A stretch of DNA of 64,000 nucleotides from JAWKUK01 sp964402175 (lineage in GTDB: Bacteria; Planctomycetota; UBA1135; GCA-002686595), in NCBI GenBank assembly GCA_964402175.1, contig CAYOBN010000022.1:1-64000 (forward strand), given 5' to 3'. How positions within the stretch are numbered: the first letter of the stretch is position 1; each line of letters starts with the position of its first letter. The translations under genes and the position numbers were made by a program. A model generated the notes under the pieces. That model was not told the DNA's origin and searched no databases. It saw only the letters and a list, made by a program, of their open reading frames with translations. Positions 17,403 through 28,000 of this stretch are shown in pieces.

Positions 17403-17783
17403 ATGGCGAAGACCACGAAGCGCAAGGTCAAGAAGAACGTTGTCAAGGGCGTCGCGCACGTCAAGGCCTCGTTCAACAACACCCACGTCACCCTGACGGA
17501 CCTGGCAGGCAACACGATTGCCTGGGGCACCGCCGGGAGCCAGGGGTTCAAGGGCACCCGCAAGAGCACGCCGTTCGCGGCGCAGCGCGCTGCGGAGACC
17601 GCGGCGTCGGCGGCGATGCGCCACGGCCTCAAAGAGGTCGAGGTGCGCGTCAAGGGCGCCGGCTCTGGCCGCGAGTCCGCGATCCGCGCGCTGTCCAACT
17701 CGGGGCTGCGCATCACGACCATCGAGGACGTCACCCCCCTTCCGCACAACGGCTGCCGCGCTCCCAAGAAGCGCCGCGTCTGA
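17403..17783 (+). CDS. rpsK: 30S ribosomal protein S11
   Basis: S11 of 126 residues on the 30S platform. It shows GVAHVKASFNNTHVTLTDL, GFKGTRKSTPFAAQRAAE and the C-terminal ITTIEDVTPLPHNGCRAPKKR. The Asn-Gly in HNGCR is the site of isoaspartate formation known in E. coli S11. rpsD follows 50 bases later. Confidence 0.98.
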   Translation: MAKTTKRKVKKNVVKGVAHVKASFNNTHVTLTDLAGNTIAWGTAGSQGFKGTRKSTPFAAQRAAETAASAAMRHGLKEVEVRVKGAGSGRESAIRALSNSGLRITTIEDVTPLPHNGCRAPKKRRV

Positions 17784-17833
17784 TCCCCACGCCCTGAACC
17801 AGGCTCCGAAGCCAGGACCGACGAGAATCCACG

Positions 17834-18463
17834 ATGGCCCGTTACACCGGACCCAAGGTCAAGCAGTGCCGCCGCGAGGGGATGAACCTCTTCTTCCTCG
17901 GGCAGAACACCTCCAGCGGCAAGGTCGCTGTGTTGCAGCGCCGGGACTACCCCCCGGGTGTGCATGCACAGAGCCGGCGCAAGATCACCGAGTACGGCGT
18001 GCGCCTGCGCGAGAAGCAGAAGCTGAAGCGCGTCTTCGGCGTGCTCGAGCGCCAGTTCATGCTGTACTTCAAGGAGGCCGAGCGCATGCAGGGCAACACG
18101 GGTGAGAACCTGCTCAGCCTGCTCTCCCGTCGCCTCGACAGCGTGGTCATGAGCTCCGGCTTCGCGACCACGATGGCCCAGGCGCGCCAGTTTGTCGCCC
18201 ACGGTCACTTCCGCGTGAACGGCCGGCGCGTCACGATCCCGTCCTACCGGGTTCGCCCGGGCGACGTGATCACGCCTCGCGACAAGGAGAACACGAAGAA
18301 GATCGTGTCCGAGTTCATCGACCTCAACAAGTCGGGCTTCAAGCCGGAGTGGCTGCTCGTTGCGGATGACGCCATGAGCATCACCGTCAAGAGCAACCCG
18401 CGCCGCGAGGACTTCCAGTTCCCGATCCAAGAGCAGCTCATCGTCGAGCTCTGCTCGAAGTGA
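17834..18463 (+). CDS. rpsD: 30S ribosomal protein S4
   Basis: S4 of 209 residues, a primary 16S binder and in E. coli the repressor of the alpha operon. It starts ARYTGPKVKQCRREGMNLFF; only one Cys is left in the N-terminal region, so it is a zinc-free (C-) type. The S4 RNA-binding domain lies at RLDSVVMSSGFATTMAQAR and GHFRVNGRRVTIPSYRVRPGD. rpoA follows after 156 bases. Confidence 0.97.
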   Translation: MARYTGPKVKQCRREGMNLFFLGQNTSSGKVAVLQRRDYPPGVHAQSRRKITEYGVRLREKQKLKRVFGVLERQFMLYFKEAERMQGNTGENLLSLLSRRLDSVVMSSGFATTMAQARQFVAHGHFRVNGRRVTIPSYRVRPGDVITPRDKENTKKIVSEFIDLNKSGFKPEWLLVADDAMSITVKSNPRREDFQFPIQEQLIVELCSK

Positions 18464-18619
18464 CCCTCGCCACGGCGGCGCACACGCGCCGCTGTGGGGT
18501 TCGTCCTCGCCGCGACCGGTTCTCCGGCGCGCGCCCCCCGCGGCCGGCCTGCCCGTCCGCCTTCCTCGAGCCCTCCTCATTCCGCACACCCTGCCCTTCC
18601 GAGGCACAGGGGACCACCC

Positions 18620-19615
18620 ATGAGAATCCGCTGGCGCAACTTCGAACTGCCGTCGCGGGTCACGCCCGACCAGGCGACCCTGAGCAAGGACTACGGCCGG
18701 TTCACGATCGAGCCGTTCGAGCGTGGCTTCGGCCACACCATCGGCAACGGCCTCCGCCGCGTGCTGCTCTCGTCCATCGAGGGCGCGGCGGTGACGTCGG
18801 TGCGCATCACGGGCGCCCAGCACGAGTTCGACAGCCTCGAGGGTGTCTACGAGGACGTCGCCGACATCATCCTGAACATCAAGCGGCTGCGCGTGCAGCT
18901 CGAGACGGACGGGCCGATCAAGTGCCGCATCCAGCGCTCCAGCGCGGGTCGCGTCACGGGCGCGGACGTGATCTGTGAGGCCGGTGCGCAGGTCACCAAC
19001 CCGGACCTGCACATCTGCACGCTGACGATGGACACCGAGCTCGACATCGAGCTGACGGTCCAGCGCGGCCGCGGCTACGTCCCTGCGGACGAAGGTCGCG
19101 ACGGCATGGAGCAGGAGCTCGGGACGATCCCGGTCGACGCGCTCTACTCGCCGGTGCACCGCGTGCGTTACTCGATCGAGGCGACCCGCGTCGGCAAGTT
19201 CACGAACTACGACCGCCTCGTGCTCGAGATCTGGACCGACGGCACGGTGAACCCGCAGCTCGCGCTGACCGAGGCCGCCAAGATCTACCGCAAGCACCTC
19301 AACCCCTTCGTGCTCTTCGAGTCGTCCTACGACTCCGAGCCGTTGGTCGACGTGCCGGAGCGCTCGGAGTTCCACGAGCACAACCGCGAGAACACCGAGC
19401 TGACCCGTCAGCTCGACCTTCCCATCGCCGACCTCGAGCTCTCCGTGCGCGCACGGAACTGCCTCGACGGCGCCAACATGCGCACCCTCCGCGACCTCGT
19501 CCGGCTCTCCGAGAACGAGGTCATGAACCTGAAGAACCTCGGCCGCACGAGCCTCACGGAGATCAAGGCCAAGCTCGCAGAGCGCGGCCTGTCCCTGGGC
19601 ATGCCCGTCGATTGA
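18620..19615 (+). CDS. rpoA: DNA-directed RNA polymerase alpha subunit
   Basis: Alpha subunit of 331 residues. The N-terminal assembly domain has YGRFTIEPFERGFGHTIGN and LRRVLLSSIEGAAVTSVRI. The C-terminal domain, which binds UP elements and activators, is complete with ELSVRARNCLDGANMRTL and EVMNLKNLGRTSLTEIKAKL. The ATG at 18620 gives the family N-terminus; an open frame reaches further upstream but is not conserved. Part of the rpsD-rpoA-rplQ group. Confidence 0.98.
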   Translation: MRIRWRNFELPSRVTPDQATLSKDYGRFTIEPFERGFGHTIGNGLRRVLLSSIEGAAVTSVRITGAQHEFDSLEGVYEDVADIILNIKRLRVQLETDGPIKCRIQRSSAGRVTGADVICEAGAQVTNPDLHICTLTMDTELDIELTVQRGRGYVPADEGRDGMEQELGTIPVDALYSPVHRVRYSIEATRVGKFTNYDRLVLEIWTDGTVNPQLALTEAAKIYRKHLNPFVLFESSYDSEPLVDVPERSEFHEHNRENTELTRQLDLPIADLELSVRARNCLDGANMRTLRDLVRLSENEVMNLKNLGRTSLTEIKAKLAERGLSLGMPVD

Positions 19616-19655
19616 TCCCTGATCCCGTCGCTCCCTCAACGCTGACCTTCCTCCC

Positions 19656-20045
19656 ATGCGACACCGTGTAGCCGGATTCAAACTCGGGCGTACCACCAGC
19701 CACCGCCAGGCCATGACGCGCAACATGGCGGTCTCGCTCATCGAGCACGAGCGCATCATCACGACGACGCCGAAGGCCAAGGCCCTCCGTCCGTTCGTCG
19801 AGAAGCTCATCACGCTCGGCAAGACGTCGAACATGCACAACCGCCGCCGCGCCTTCGCGATGCTGCGGAGCAAGGACGCCGTCGAGAAGCTGTTCGACAT
19901 CCTCGGCCCGCGCTTCGAGGGTCGTCCCGGCGGCTATTGCCGCATCATGAAGCTGCTCAAGGTGCGCCTCGGCGACGCCGGCGAGCGCGCGATCATCGAG
20001 TTCGTCGAGCGGACGCCGAAGTCCGAACTCGCGAACGCCGAGTGA
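19656..20045 (+). CDS. rplQ: 50S ribosomal protein L17
   Basis: L17 of 129 residues with MRHRVAGFKLGRTTSHRQAM at the N-terminus, the family signature, and RRAFAMLRSKDAVEKLFD in the middle. It closes the ribosomal part of the cluster. A strong GC-rich hairpin at 20119-20147 lies between it and adk. Confidence 0.97.
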   Translation: MRHRVAGFKLGRTTSHRQAMTRNMAVSLIEHERIITTTPKAKALRPFVEKLITLGKTSNMHNRRRAFAMLRSKDAVEKLFDILGPRFEGRPGGYCRIMKLLKVRLGDAGERAIIEFVERTPKSELANAE

Positions 20046-20118
20046 CCGAGCGCGAGCCGCGGCCCGGTTCACCCGAGCCCGCTGTCAGCGCCTGACGGGC
20101 TGCGGTCCAGACCACGAT

Positions 20119-20147
20119 GGGCGGAGCGGGGCCACCCCGCTCCGCCC
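20119..20147 (+). terminator. GC-rich hairpin between rplQ and adk
   Basis: A perfect 13-bp inverted repeat (GGGCGGAGCGGGG, loop CCA, then its complement) lies 74 bases after the rplQ stop and 30 bases before adk. It is not followed by a T-run, so it may slow or process the transcript more than end it. Its core GGAGCGGGG/CCCCGCTCC is also the stem of the hairpin in front of nusA at 29331-29353. Confidence 0.55.
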
Positions 20148-20177
20148 TGATGCATTATCCCCGCCTTGCACTCAGCC

Positions 20178-20762
20178 ATGACCGCGTTCTTCCTGCTCTT
20201 CGGCCCGCCGGCGGCCGGTAAGGGGACCCAGGCCACGAGCCTCTCCCAGCACCTCGGCGTCCCGCACGTCTCCACGGGGGACATGTTCCGTGCGCACCTC
20301 AAAGGTGGTACGGCCCTCGGCAAAGAGGTCGAGTCGATCCTCGCCAGCGGCAAGCTGGTGCCGGACTCGATGACCAACCGCATGGTGGCTGCACGCTTGG
20401 CAGAGGCAGACGCCCAGCAGGGGGTGCTGCTCGACGGCTTCCCCCGCAACGTCGCGCAGTCGGCCTGGCTCGACGGGTACCTCGCTGCGAAGGGGACGCA
20501 GCTCGCGGGTGTGGTGGCCCTCGACGTGCCTGAGCACGAGCTCGAGCGGCGCCTCGCGGGCCGCGCCCAGCAGCAAGGGCGCGCCGACGATGCCGACCCG
20601 GTCGTCATCCGGCGCCGCATCGCGACCTACCGCGAGCAGTCCGAGCCTTGCCTCGCGTACTACGCGGAAACGGGCGCCGTGCCGGTGCACCGCATCGACG
20701 GCGTCGGCTCGATCGACGAGGTGACGGCGCGGATCCGCGCCGCTGTCGGCGCGCGTCGCTGA
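20178..20762 (+). CDS. adk: Adenylate kinase (short form)
   Basis: A protein of 194 residues that interconverts AMP + ATP and 2 ADP. The P-loop GPPAAGKGT is at 9-17, followed by VSTGDMFRAHLKGGTALGK and LLDGFPRNVAQSAWL (NMP-binding core). The LID is the short type without the zinc-binding cysteines. A TTG four codons upstream is the alternative start, but the ATG is preferred. In many genomes adk lies behind secY; here it closes the whole ribosomal cluster. It converges with dnaE, with 19 bases between the stops. Confidence 0.95.
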   Translation: MTAFFLLFGPPAAGKGTQATSLSQHLGVPHVSTGDMFRAHLKGGTALGKEVESILASGKLVPDSMTNRMVAARLAEADAQQGVLLDGFPRNVAQSAWLDGYLAAKGTQLAGVVALDVPEHELERRLAGRAQQQGRADDADPVVIRRRIATYREQSEPCLAYYAETGAVPVHRIDGVGSIDEVTARIRAAVGARR

Positions 20763-20781
20763 GCGGTCGCGCCCGCGCGCT

Positions 20782-23700
20782 TCAGACCCGCACCAGCCCG
20801 ACCCGGTCGCGGCCGAGGAGCTCGATCAGCTCCTTGGCGAGCTCTTCGCAGATCTTCACGCCGCGCTCCTTGCCCGCGCGGATGCGCCGGGTCAGCCCGT
20901 CTTGCCCCCGCGCTTGCAGGAACAGGGGGCTTTCGCCGCGGTGGCGCTCACACGTCTCGACGAGGCGCGGGAGCAGGCCTTTGTCTTCGGGGCCCACCTG
21001 GACCGACAGGCCGCCGCGGAACTGGGTGAGGGCGTCGACCAAGTTCCAGACTTCGTCGAGCAGCAGCGCCGGTTCTTCGGTGCCCTCTTCCAGTTTGCCG
21101 CGCACGAGCAACACAGCGCCGTCCTCGAGCAGGTGCTTGACCTCCTCGTAGGTGCGGGGGAAACAGGTGACGCCGATCGAACCCGAGAGGTCCTCGAGGC
21201 GGAAGCGGCACATCTTCGAGCCCGCCATCTTGCCGGACTTCACGATCAGCTCCGCCTTCTGCAGCACCAGGCCAGCGAGGCGCACCTCCGTGCCACCCGG
21301 AGTCTCTTTCAGCCGCGCGATGGGGGAGCTCGACAGGAGCGAGATCAAACCCGCGCGCTCTTCGAGCGGGTGCCCCGAGATGTAGAAGCCGAGGGATTCG
21401 AACTCGAGTGCCAGGACCTCGGCCTTCGAGAGGTTGTCGCGCGGATCGATGCCCGACGCGCCATCACCCTTCGACTTCTTGGGCTCGCCAGCGCCGAACG
21501 CGTCGAACATCGACGCCTGACCCGACCGCCGATCGGCAGCTGCGGCTGCGGCATCCCGGAGGGCTTTCTCGAGGGCCTTCAGCACCGCCCCGCGGTTATG
21601 GCCGAGCTCGTCGAAGGCGCCAGCTTTGATGACCGCTTCCCACGCGACCTTGCCCATCTCCTGCGGATCGACCGAGGTGACGAGCTCGTGGAATCCCGGG
21701 CGTGTGATCCCCTGATCCACGAGTCCCTTACGGGCGCGCACGAGCGCCTCGATGGCCTTCTGCCCGGTGCCCTTCACCGCACCGAAGCCGAAGCGGATCG
21801 CGCGCTGGCCGTTGCCCTCGAAGGGCAAGAAGTTCCACTCGGACTCGAGGACACTCGGCGGCAGTACATCGATGCGCGCGCGCCGGCAGTCGTCCATGAA
21901 GTCCTTCACCTTGTCCGAGTCGCCCATCTCGCACGAGAAGTTCGCGGCGAGGAACGCAGTGCGGTAGTGCGCCTTGAGGTAGGCCGTCTGGTACGTGATC
22001 AGCGCGTACGCAGCAGAGTGCGATTTGTTGAAGCCGTAGCCACCGAACTTGATGATGTTGTCCCAGATCTCCTGCGCGGCGCTGCGCGCGCAGCCGTTCT
22101 TCTCGGCGCCGTCCAGGAACTGCGACGAGAACTTTTGCATGATCTCCGGCTTCTTCTTGCCCATCGCCTTACGCAGGTTGTCTGCGTCGATGAGCGAGAA
22201 ACCGCCGAGGGCCACCGAAGCGAGCATGACCTGCTCCTGGTACACGAGGCAGCCGTACGTGTTACCGAGGATGTCGCTCAGGCTCCCGTGGGGGTACACG
22301 ATCGGTTCGAGGCCGTGCTTGCGGTTACAGAACATGTCGACCATGCCCGACTCCAGCGGGCCCGGTCGATAGAGCGCCAACACCGCGACGACGTCGTCGA
22401 AACAGTCGGGGCGCAGACGTGCGAGCAGCTTGCGCATCCCTTCGGATTCGAGCTGGAACACACCCAGAGTGTCGCCCGCCATCAAGAGCTCGAAGACCTT
22501 CTTGTCGTCGAGCGGCAGATTGTCGATGTCAGGGGCCTGCCCGCCGAGGCGCACGATGTTCTCGAGCGTCTTGTCGATGATCGTCAGTGTCCGCAACCCG
22601 AGGTAGTCCATCTTGAGGAGCCCGAGCTCCTCGAGTTGGGGGGCGGGGTACTGCGTGGTGATGTCGTCCCCGTTACGGCTCAGTGGGACGAACTCGACGG
22701 TCGGGCCCGGCGTGATGACGACCCCTGCGGCGTGGGTCGAGACGTGTCGCGCCATCCCTTCGAGCGCGGTCGAATACTGGAAGAGCTCGGCCCACTCGGG
22801 ACCCTGCGCGCGGAACGCCTGCAGGTCCGCATCGGTCTCGAGCGCGTCGGCGAGGCTCGGAGCGTTCGGCCCCGCCGGGATCTTCTTCGCGACTTTGTCG
22901 ATCTCTCGCAGCGGTAGGTCGAGCGCCCGCCCCACGTCCCGCACGACGGTCCGCGACGCCATCGTCCCGAACGTGACGATCTGGGTCACACACTCGGATC
23001 CGTAGCGGCGCCGCGTGTATTCGATGACACGCTCGCGACCCTCTTTGCAGAAGTCGATGTCGATATCCGGCATCGACACGCGGCTCGCGTTGAGGAAACG
23101 CTCGAACAGGAGGTCGTACTTCAGCGGATCGAGCCGCGTGATGTCGAGCAGGTACGCGACGATCGAGCCCGCCGCCGAGCCGCGACCGGGGCCGACCGGG
23201 ATACCGTTGTCGCGCGCCCAGCGGATGAGGTCCCACACGATCAGGAAGTACGAGACGAACCCGAGCTGGCGGATGACCTTCTTCTCGTGCGCGAGGCGCT
23301 CCTGGGACGCGCGGTGTTCTGCTCCGTAGAGGCGTGCGCGGCGCTCGTCGAGGAGGCGGTCGAAGAGCTCGTCCGCGCTCTCGCCCGTGTCCGGGCGGAA
23401 CTCGGGGACGTGGTACTTGCCGAACTGCAGCGTGACGTCGACCTGGCTCGCGACGTCCATCGTCGCCGTGACGGCCTCGGGCAGGTCGCGGAACATGTGC
23501 GCCATCTCGGCGCGCGTGGCGAAGTAGAGCGTGTCCGAGTCGAACTTGAAGCGGTCCTTGTCCTTCTTCTTCGCGCCGGTGTTGATGCACAGGAGCACAT
23601 CCTGCGCGTGGCAGTCCTCGGCGCGCAGGTAGTGGATGTCGTTGGTCGCGACGAGGGGGATCCCCGTCCGCTGGTGCATTCGCACCAGGGCTTCGTTGGC

Positions 23701-24264
23701 GTCCGCCTGGATCTGAATGCCGTTGCGCTGCAGCTCGAGCCAGAAGTGCTCCGGACCGAAGAGATCGCGGAACTTCACCGCGAGGTCCTCCGCCTCGCGT
23801 TCCTTGCCGCTGCGCGTGAGCTGGTTGATCTCTCCCGCGAGACACCCGGAGAGGCAGCTCAGGCCTGCAGCGTGTTTCTCGAGCAGCGCCAGGTCGATCC
23901 GCGGCTTGAAGTGGTAGCCATCGACGAAACCCGCCGACGTCAGCTTGACGAGGTTCTTGTAGCCCTCGTTCGTGCGCGCGAGCAGCGTCAGGTGGCTGTA
24001 CCCGTTGCCATCCCGCTTCGAGTGCTTCTCGCGCATCGAGCGCTTCGCGATGTACACCTCACAGCCGAGGATCGGCTTCACATCGGCACCGCGCGCCTTC
24101 TGGTACAGCTCGACGGCGCCGTACATGTTGCCGTGGTCTGTCAGCGCGACCGCGGTCTGGCCGTCCGCTTTGCAGGCTTTGACGAGGTCCCCGATGCGGT
24201 TCGCACCGTCGAGCAGGCTGTACTCGCTGTGGACGTGCAGGTGGACGAAGTCGGGTGCGCTCAT
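20782..24264 (-). CDS. dnaE: DNA polymerase III alpha subunit
   Basis: The replicative polymerase subunit, 1160 residues (DnaE1 type). The N-terminal PHP domain starts with FVHLHVHSEYSLLDGA. The catalytic PDIDIDF lies at about residue 400, and the palm and fingers include GRGSAAGSIVAYLLDI and THAAGVVITPG. A C-terminal OB-fold is seen around LAGLVLQKAELIVKSGKM and FRLEDLSGSIGVT. The ATG at 24264 gives the exact PHP start; an open frame extends 23 codons upstream without conservation. No dnaQ-like exonuclease is fused. It lies 157 bases behind rbfA on the same strand. Confidence 0.97.
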   Translation of the reverse strand: MSAPDFVHLHVHSEYSLLDGANRIGDLVKACKADGQTAVALTDHGNMYGAVELYQKARGADVKPILGCEVYIAKRSMREKHSKRDGNGYSHLTLLARTNEGYKNLVKLTSAGFVDGYHFKPRIDLALLEKHAAGLSCLSGCLAGEINQLTRSGKEREAEDLAVKFRDLFGPEHFWLELQRNGIQIQADANEALVRMHQRTGIPLVATNDIHYLRAEDCHAQDVLLCINTGAKKKDKDRFKFDSDTLYFATRAEMAHMFRDLPEAVTATMDVASQVDVTLQFGKYHVPEFRPDTGESADELFDRLLDERRARLYGAEHRASQERLAHEKKVIRQLGFVSYFLIVWDLIRWARDNGIPVGPGRGSAAGSIVAYLLDITRLDPLKYDLLFERFLNASRVSMPDIDIDFCKEGRERVIEYTRRRYGSECVTQIVTFGTMASRTVVRDVGRALDLPLREIDKVAKKIPAGPNAPSLADALETDADLQAFRAQGPEWAELFQYSTALEGMARHVSTHAAGVVITPGPTVEFVPLSRNGDDITTQYPAPQLEELGLLKMDYLGLRTLTIIDKTLENIVRLGGQAPDIDNLPLDDKKVFELLMAGDTLGVFQLESEGMRKLLARLRPDCFDDVVAVLALYRPGPLESGMVDMFCNRKHGLEPIVYPHGSLSDILGNTYGCLVYQEQVMLASVALGGFSLIDADNLRKAMGKKKPEIMQKFSSQFLDGAEKNGCARSAAQEIWDNIIKFGGYGFNKSHSAAYALITYQTAYLKAHYRTAFLAANFSCEMGDSDKVKDFMDDCRRARIDVLPPSVLESEWNFLPFEGNGQRAIRFGFGAVKGTGQKAIEALVRARKGLVDQGITRPGFHELVTSVDPQEMGKVAWEAVIKAGAFDELGHNRGAVLKALEKALRDAAAAAADRRSGQASMFDAFGAGEPKKSKGDGASGIDPRDNLSKAEVLALEFESLGFYISGHPLEERAGLISLLSSSPIARLKETPGGTEVRLAGLVLQKAELIVKSGKMAGSKMCRFRLEDLSGSIGVTCFPRTYEEVKHLLEDGAVLLVRGKLEEGTEEPALLLDEVWNLVDALTQFRGGLSVQVGPEDKGLLPRLVETCERHRGESPLFLQARGQDGLTRRIRAGKERGVKICEELAKELIELLGRDRVGLVRV

Positions 24265-24421
24265 GGCGATGCGTGGGGGAGGGCCCGTGCCCCTCGCACG
24301 GACGAGCTGTGCCCCTCGAGCCCTATTGAACACAGTCCGCGCGCGGAGCGCGACCCGTTCTCGGCGCGGCTCGCGGGGCTCTCCGCGGCCTTGGTGGAGG
24401 TCCTACCGACGGACCGCGATC

Positions 24422-24937
24422 CTACTCACGCTCGCCCGAATTGCTCGCGGGCGGCGCATCTTCGTCGAAGCCCGGCGCCTCTTCGGCGAGGGCCTCGAGC
24501 TCGTCGTCGTCGAGCTCACCTTCGAGCTCCTCGGCGGCGCGCTCTTCCTCCGCGAGCTCCAGCGCAACGCTGCGGCTGCGGATCGCTTCGTCGCGCTTGC
24601 GCGCCTCGGCGATGACGCGCGCGAGGTTCGCGGCGTCCTCCGCCGACGGGTCGTACTCCCACGACAGCAGCGGGATCGTCCGCGTCTCGAGCACACGCCC
24701 GAGTTGACGCCGCACGAAGCCATTTGCGCTCTCCAGCATGTGAGCGGTCTTCGAGCGATCGGCATCGCTGCCGAGCACCGAATAGAACACCTTGGCGCGC
24801 GCCAAGTCCTTCGAGAGCTCGACCTTCGTCACGGTGACGAAGCTCGCGCGCGGGTCGGAGATCTCGAACTGCAGGCAGTACGCCACCCGGCGCTGGATCT
24901 GCGCCTGGAGTCGTCCGATCGTCTTCGGGTTGGCCAT
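24422..24937 (-). CDS. rbfA: Ribosome-binding factor A with acidic C-terminal tail
   Basis: RbfA of 171 residues, a 16S rRNA maturation and cold-adaptation factor. The KH-type core has RRVAYCLQFEISDPRASFVTVTKV and KVFYSVLGSDADR, then RRQLGRVLETRTIPLLSWEYD. The last 50 residues are strongly acidic (ELDDDELEALAEE), longer than in most RbfA proteins (about 120-135 residues). It follows infB by 78 bases, the conserved nusA-infB-rbfA order. Confidence 0.94.
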   Translation of the reverse strand: MANPKTIGRLQAQIQRRVAYCLQFEISDPRASFVTVTKVELSKDLARAKVFYSVLGSDADRSKTAHMLESANGFVRRQLGRVLETRTIPLLSWEYDPSAEDAANLARVIAEARKRDEAIRSRSVALELAEEERAAEELEGELDDDELEALAEEAPGFDEDAPPASNSGERE

Positions 24938-25015
24938 GGTCGGTGGGGGCGTCTTACGCAGCCGCCGCGGCGAGGGGGCCTCGCCGCGGCGGCTCGCAGA
25001 GTTCGCGCGGCGCGC

Positions 25016-28000
25016 TCAGAGCGTCCGCTTGATCTCCTTCATCTCGTAGCACTCGATGATGTCGCCCGTCTGGATGTCGCGGTAGTCCTTGAGCACGATG
25101 CCACACTCGAAGCCCTCGCGGACCTCCTTGGCGTCGTCCTTCTCGCGGCGCAGCGAGCCGATCGAACCCGTGTAGATGACGTTCCCGTCGCGCATGAGGC
25201 GCACGAGCGAGTTCCGCTTGACCGAGCCGTCCTGCACCATGCAGCCCGCGATGAGGCCGATCCGCGACGACTTGAAGAGCGCACGGATCTCGACGTGGCC
25301 CGTGATGACCTCCTCGAACTCCGGCCGGAGCGCACCTTCCATCAGCGCGCGCAGGTCGTCGAGCAGCTCGTAGATGACCTCGTAGCGCTTGATCTCGAGG
25401 CCCGCCCGGTCGGCGTTCTGACGCGCCTTCCCGTTGACCCCGACCTTGAAGGCCAGCAACAGCGCCTCGGAGGGCGTCGCCAGGTCCACGTCGCTCTCGG
25501 TGATCGGACCGACCCCCGAGTGGATGACCTTGAGCTCGACCTCGTCGTGCCCGAGCTTCGCGATCTCGCTCTTGATGACCTCGGCCGTTCCCTGCACGTC
25601 CGCGCGGACGATGAGGTTGAGGACCTTGGCCTCCGTCCCGGCCTCGCGGCCGAGCACGGCCTCGAAGCGCTTGCGCGCGTCGCGGCCCTCGGCCAGCAAC
25701 TTGGCGCGGTTCGTGCGCTCACGCTCCGCGGCGATCTGCTTCGCCTTGGCCAGCGAGTCGACCACGTAGAACGCGTCGCCGACCCCCGGCAGCGCGTCGA
25801 GACCCGTCACGGCGACGGGCATCGACGGGCCAGCTTCCGCGATGACGGCCTCGCGGTCGTCGAGGATCTGGCGCACCTTGCCGTAGCCCTCACCAGCCAG
25901 GATGACGTCACCCTTCAAGAGGGTGCCGTCCTGCACGAGGAGGTGCGCGACGATGCCGCGACCCTGCTGGATCTCGGCCTCGAGCACGACCCCGCTCGCG
26001 GGACCGCGCGGGTGCGCCTTCAGACCCAGCTCGATGTCGCCCATCAGGAAGATGTGCTCGAGCAGCTCGTCGATGCCCTCGCCGGTCATGCCAGACGTCT
26101 GGAACATCGCGGTGTTGCCGCCGTACTGCTCGGGGACCAGCTCCTGGCCCATGAGCTGCTGGATAACGGCGTTCGGGTTGAAGTCCGGCTTGTCCTTCTT
26201 GTTGAGCGCGACAACGATCGGCGTCTTCGCGGCTTTGGCGTGGTTGATCGCCTCGACGGTGCTGGGCTTCACGCCGTCGTCACCGGCGACGACCAGGACC
26301 ACGATGTCCACGGCGCGTGCGCCGCGCGCGCGCATCGACGTGAAGGCTTCGTGGCCCGGCGTGTCGATGATCGTGACGAAGTGACCCTTCGACGTCTTCA
26401 CGCGGTACGCGCCCACGTGCTGCGTGATGCCGCCGGACTCGCCGGCCGCCACGCGCGTGGAGCGGATCTTGTCGATGAGCGTCGTCTTGCCGTGGTCGAC
26501 GTGCCCGAGGAACGCGACCGTGGGGGAGCGGGGGACGAGGTCCTCTTCTTCGAGCTGGCTGCGCTTGCTGCGCACCTCGTCGAGGTGGGCCTGTTCCGCC
26601 GTGATGTCTTCCTTGATCTCCAGGTCGACGCCGAACTCAGCCGCGATCAGGGTCGCGGTCTCGGCGTCGAGGACCTGGTTCATCGTGAACATCCCGAGCT
26701 TCTGGCTCCACGCCTTCTGCACGACGAGCGCCGCCTTCAGCGAGAGCGCCTCGGCGAGCTTCGCGATCGTGATCGGCTCGGAGATGCCGACGACGTCGCC
26801 GGCGTACGGCGACTCGTTGGCGTTCTCGGTGCGCCGCGGTCCGCCCGCGCGCCGGCCCTGCGTGTGGCCGGTCTGCGACGTGCGGTTGTGGCGCAGGAAG
26901 CGGTTCTGCTCGCGCTCGCGCAGCTCGTTCGCGGTGAGTTGGCCGCGGGGGCCCGTCGCCGCGGGCTGCGGCGAAGTCGGCGCACCGCGCCGCCCGCCGC
27001 CCAGCGTCGGGCGCACGTCCGGCGTCGCTTCATCGCGCGACTGGATGCGGCGCGACGAGGCCTTCTTCTTCTGCGGCGCTTGTTGGAACGTCGACGGATC
27101 GACGAAACCGACAACGTTGCCGCGCCGGGGCGAATCCTTGGCCTCGGTGCGGGCGGCGGGGGTCTTCGTCACGACCGGCTTCGGGAGGGTCGACTTGCCC
27201 GGCGGCACGATCGTCGGCCCTGGGCGAACGCCCGCGGGACCCGAAGCGACGGGACGCGCTGGCGCTGGGGCTGGCGCGCTCGCCGAAGGCGCTGTACCGC
27301 TGCCGGAGGCGCTCGCGGTTCCAACTCCCACGCTGGCGGCGGCCGCCAAGGTCTTCACGGGGGCGCCCGGGGCCGCAGGTTCATCCGGCGCTGTGGCCGC
27401 CGGTGCGACCTCCGCCGGCTCGGCGGGGGTCGAGTCCGGCTGGGATACAGCCGGTGCGACCGCCTCGGGGGCGGGCGCGCTGGAACGTGCATGGTCGACT
27501 GTGGGCGGAGCCGTATTCGGGCTCGACGCTTCGGGTGCCGTCGGCGCGGCCGCGCTCGGAACGTCTACCGGAGCGCTCGCGGCAGCGGCCTGGGTCGGCT
27601 GCGCCGGCGGCTCGTGCCGCGCAGGGGCCTCGGCGACGCTGGGCGCAGTAGGCGGCGGCGCCGCTGCCCGGGCGGACGATGTGGGGAGGGTCGAGGACGC
27701 CGCCTGCGGCACAGCCGGGGCCACCTCTGTGTCTTCCTCGCCAGCAGCCTCGTCCGAGGTTTCGGTCGGGTGCACGTCCCCGTGCACCTCGTGCTCGGCG
27801 TCCTGGTCGCCCCCGCCATCGTCCCCGTCGAGGCTCGACTTCTTGCGCCGCTTGACGACCTTCAGACCTGCGGAGGCCGGCGCCTCAGCAGCGGGTGCGC
27901 CTTCGCCCACGGGCATGATACCGTGCGCCTCCAGCACCCCCTGCGCGGTCACGAGGTCGAAGGGGTCGAGAGCCGACATGTGGCTCTTGACCTTGCTGAA

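Noticed and set aside
16724..19900. A minus-strand open frame of about 1060 codons across rpsM to rplQ
   Set aside because: Antisense to highly conserved ribosomal genes; Arg/His/Val-rich composition typical of shadow frames.
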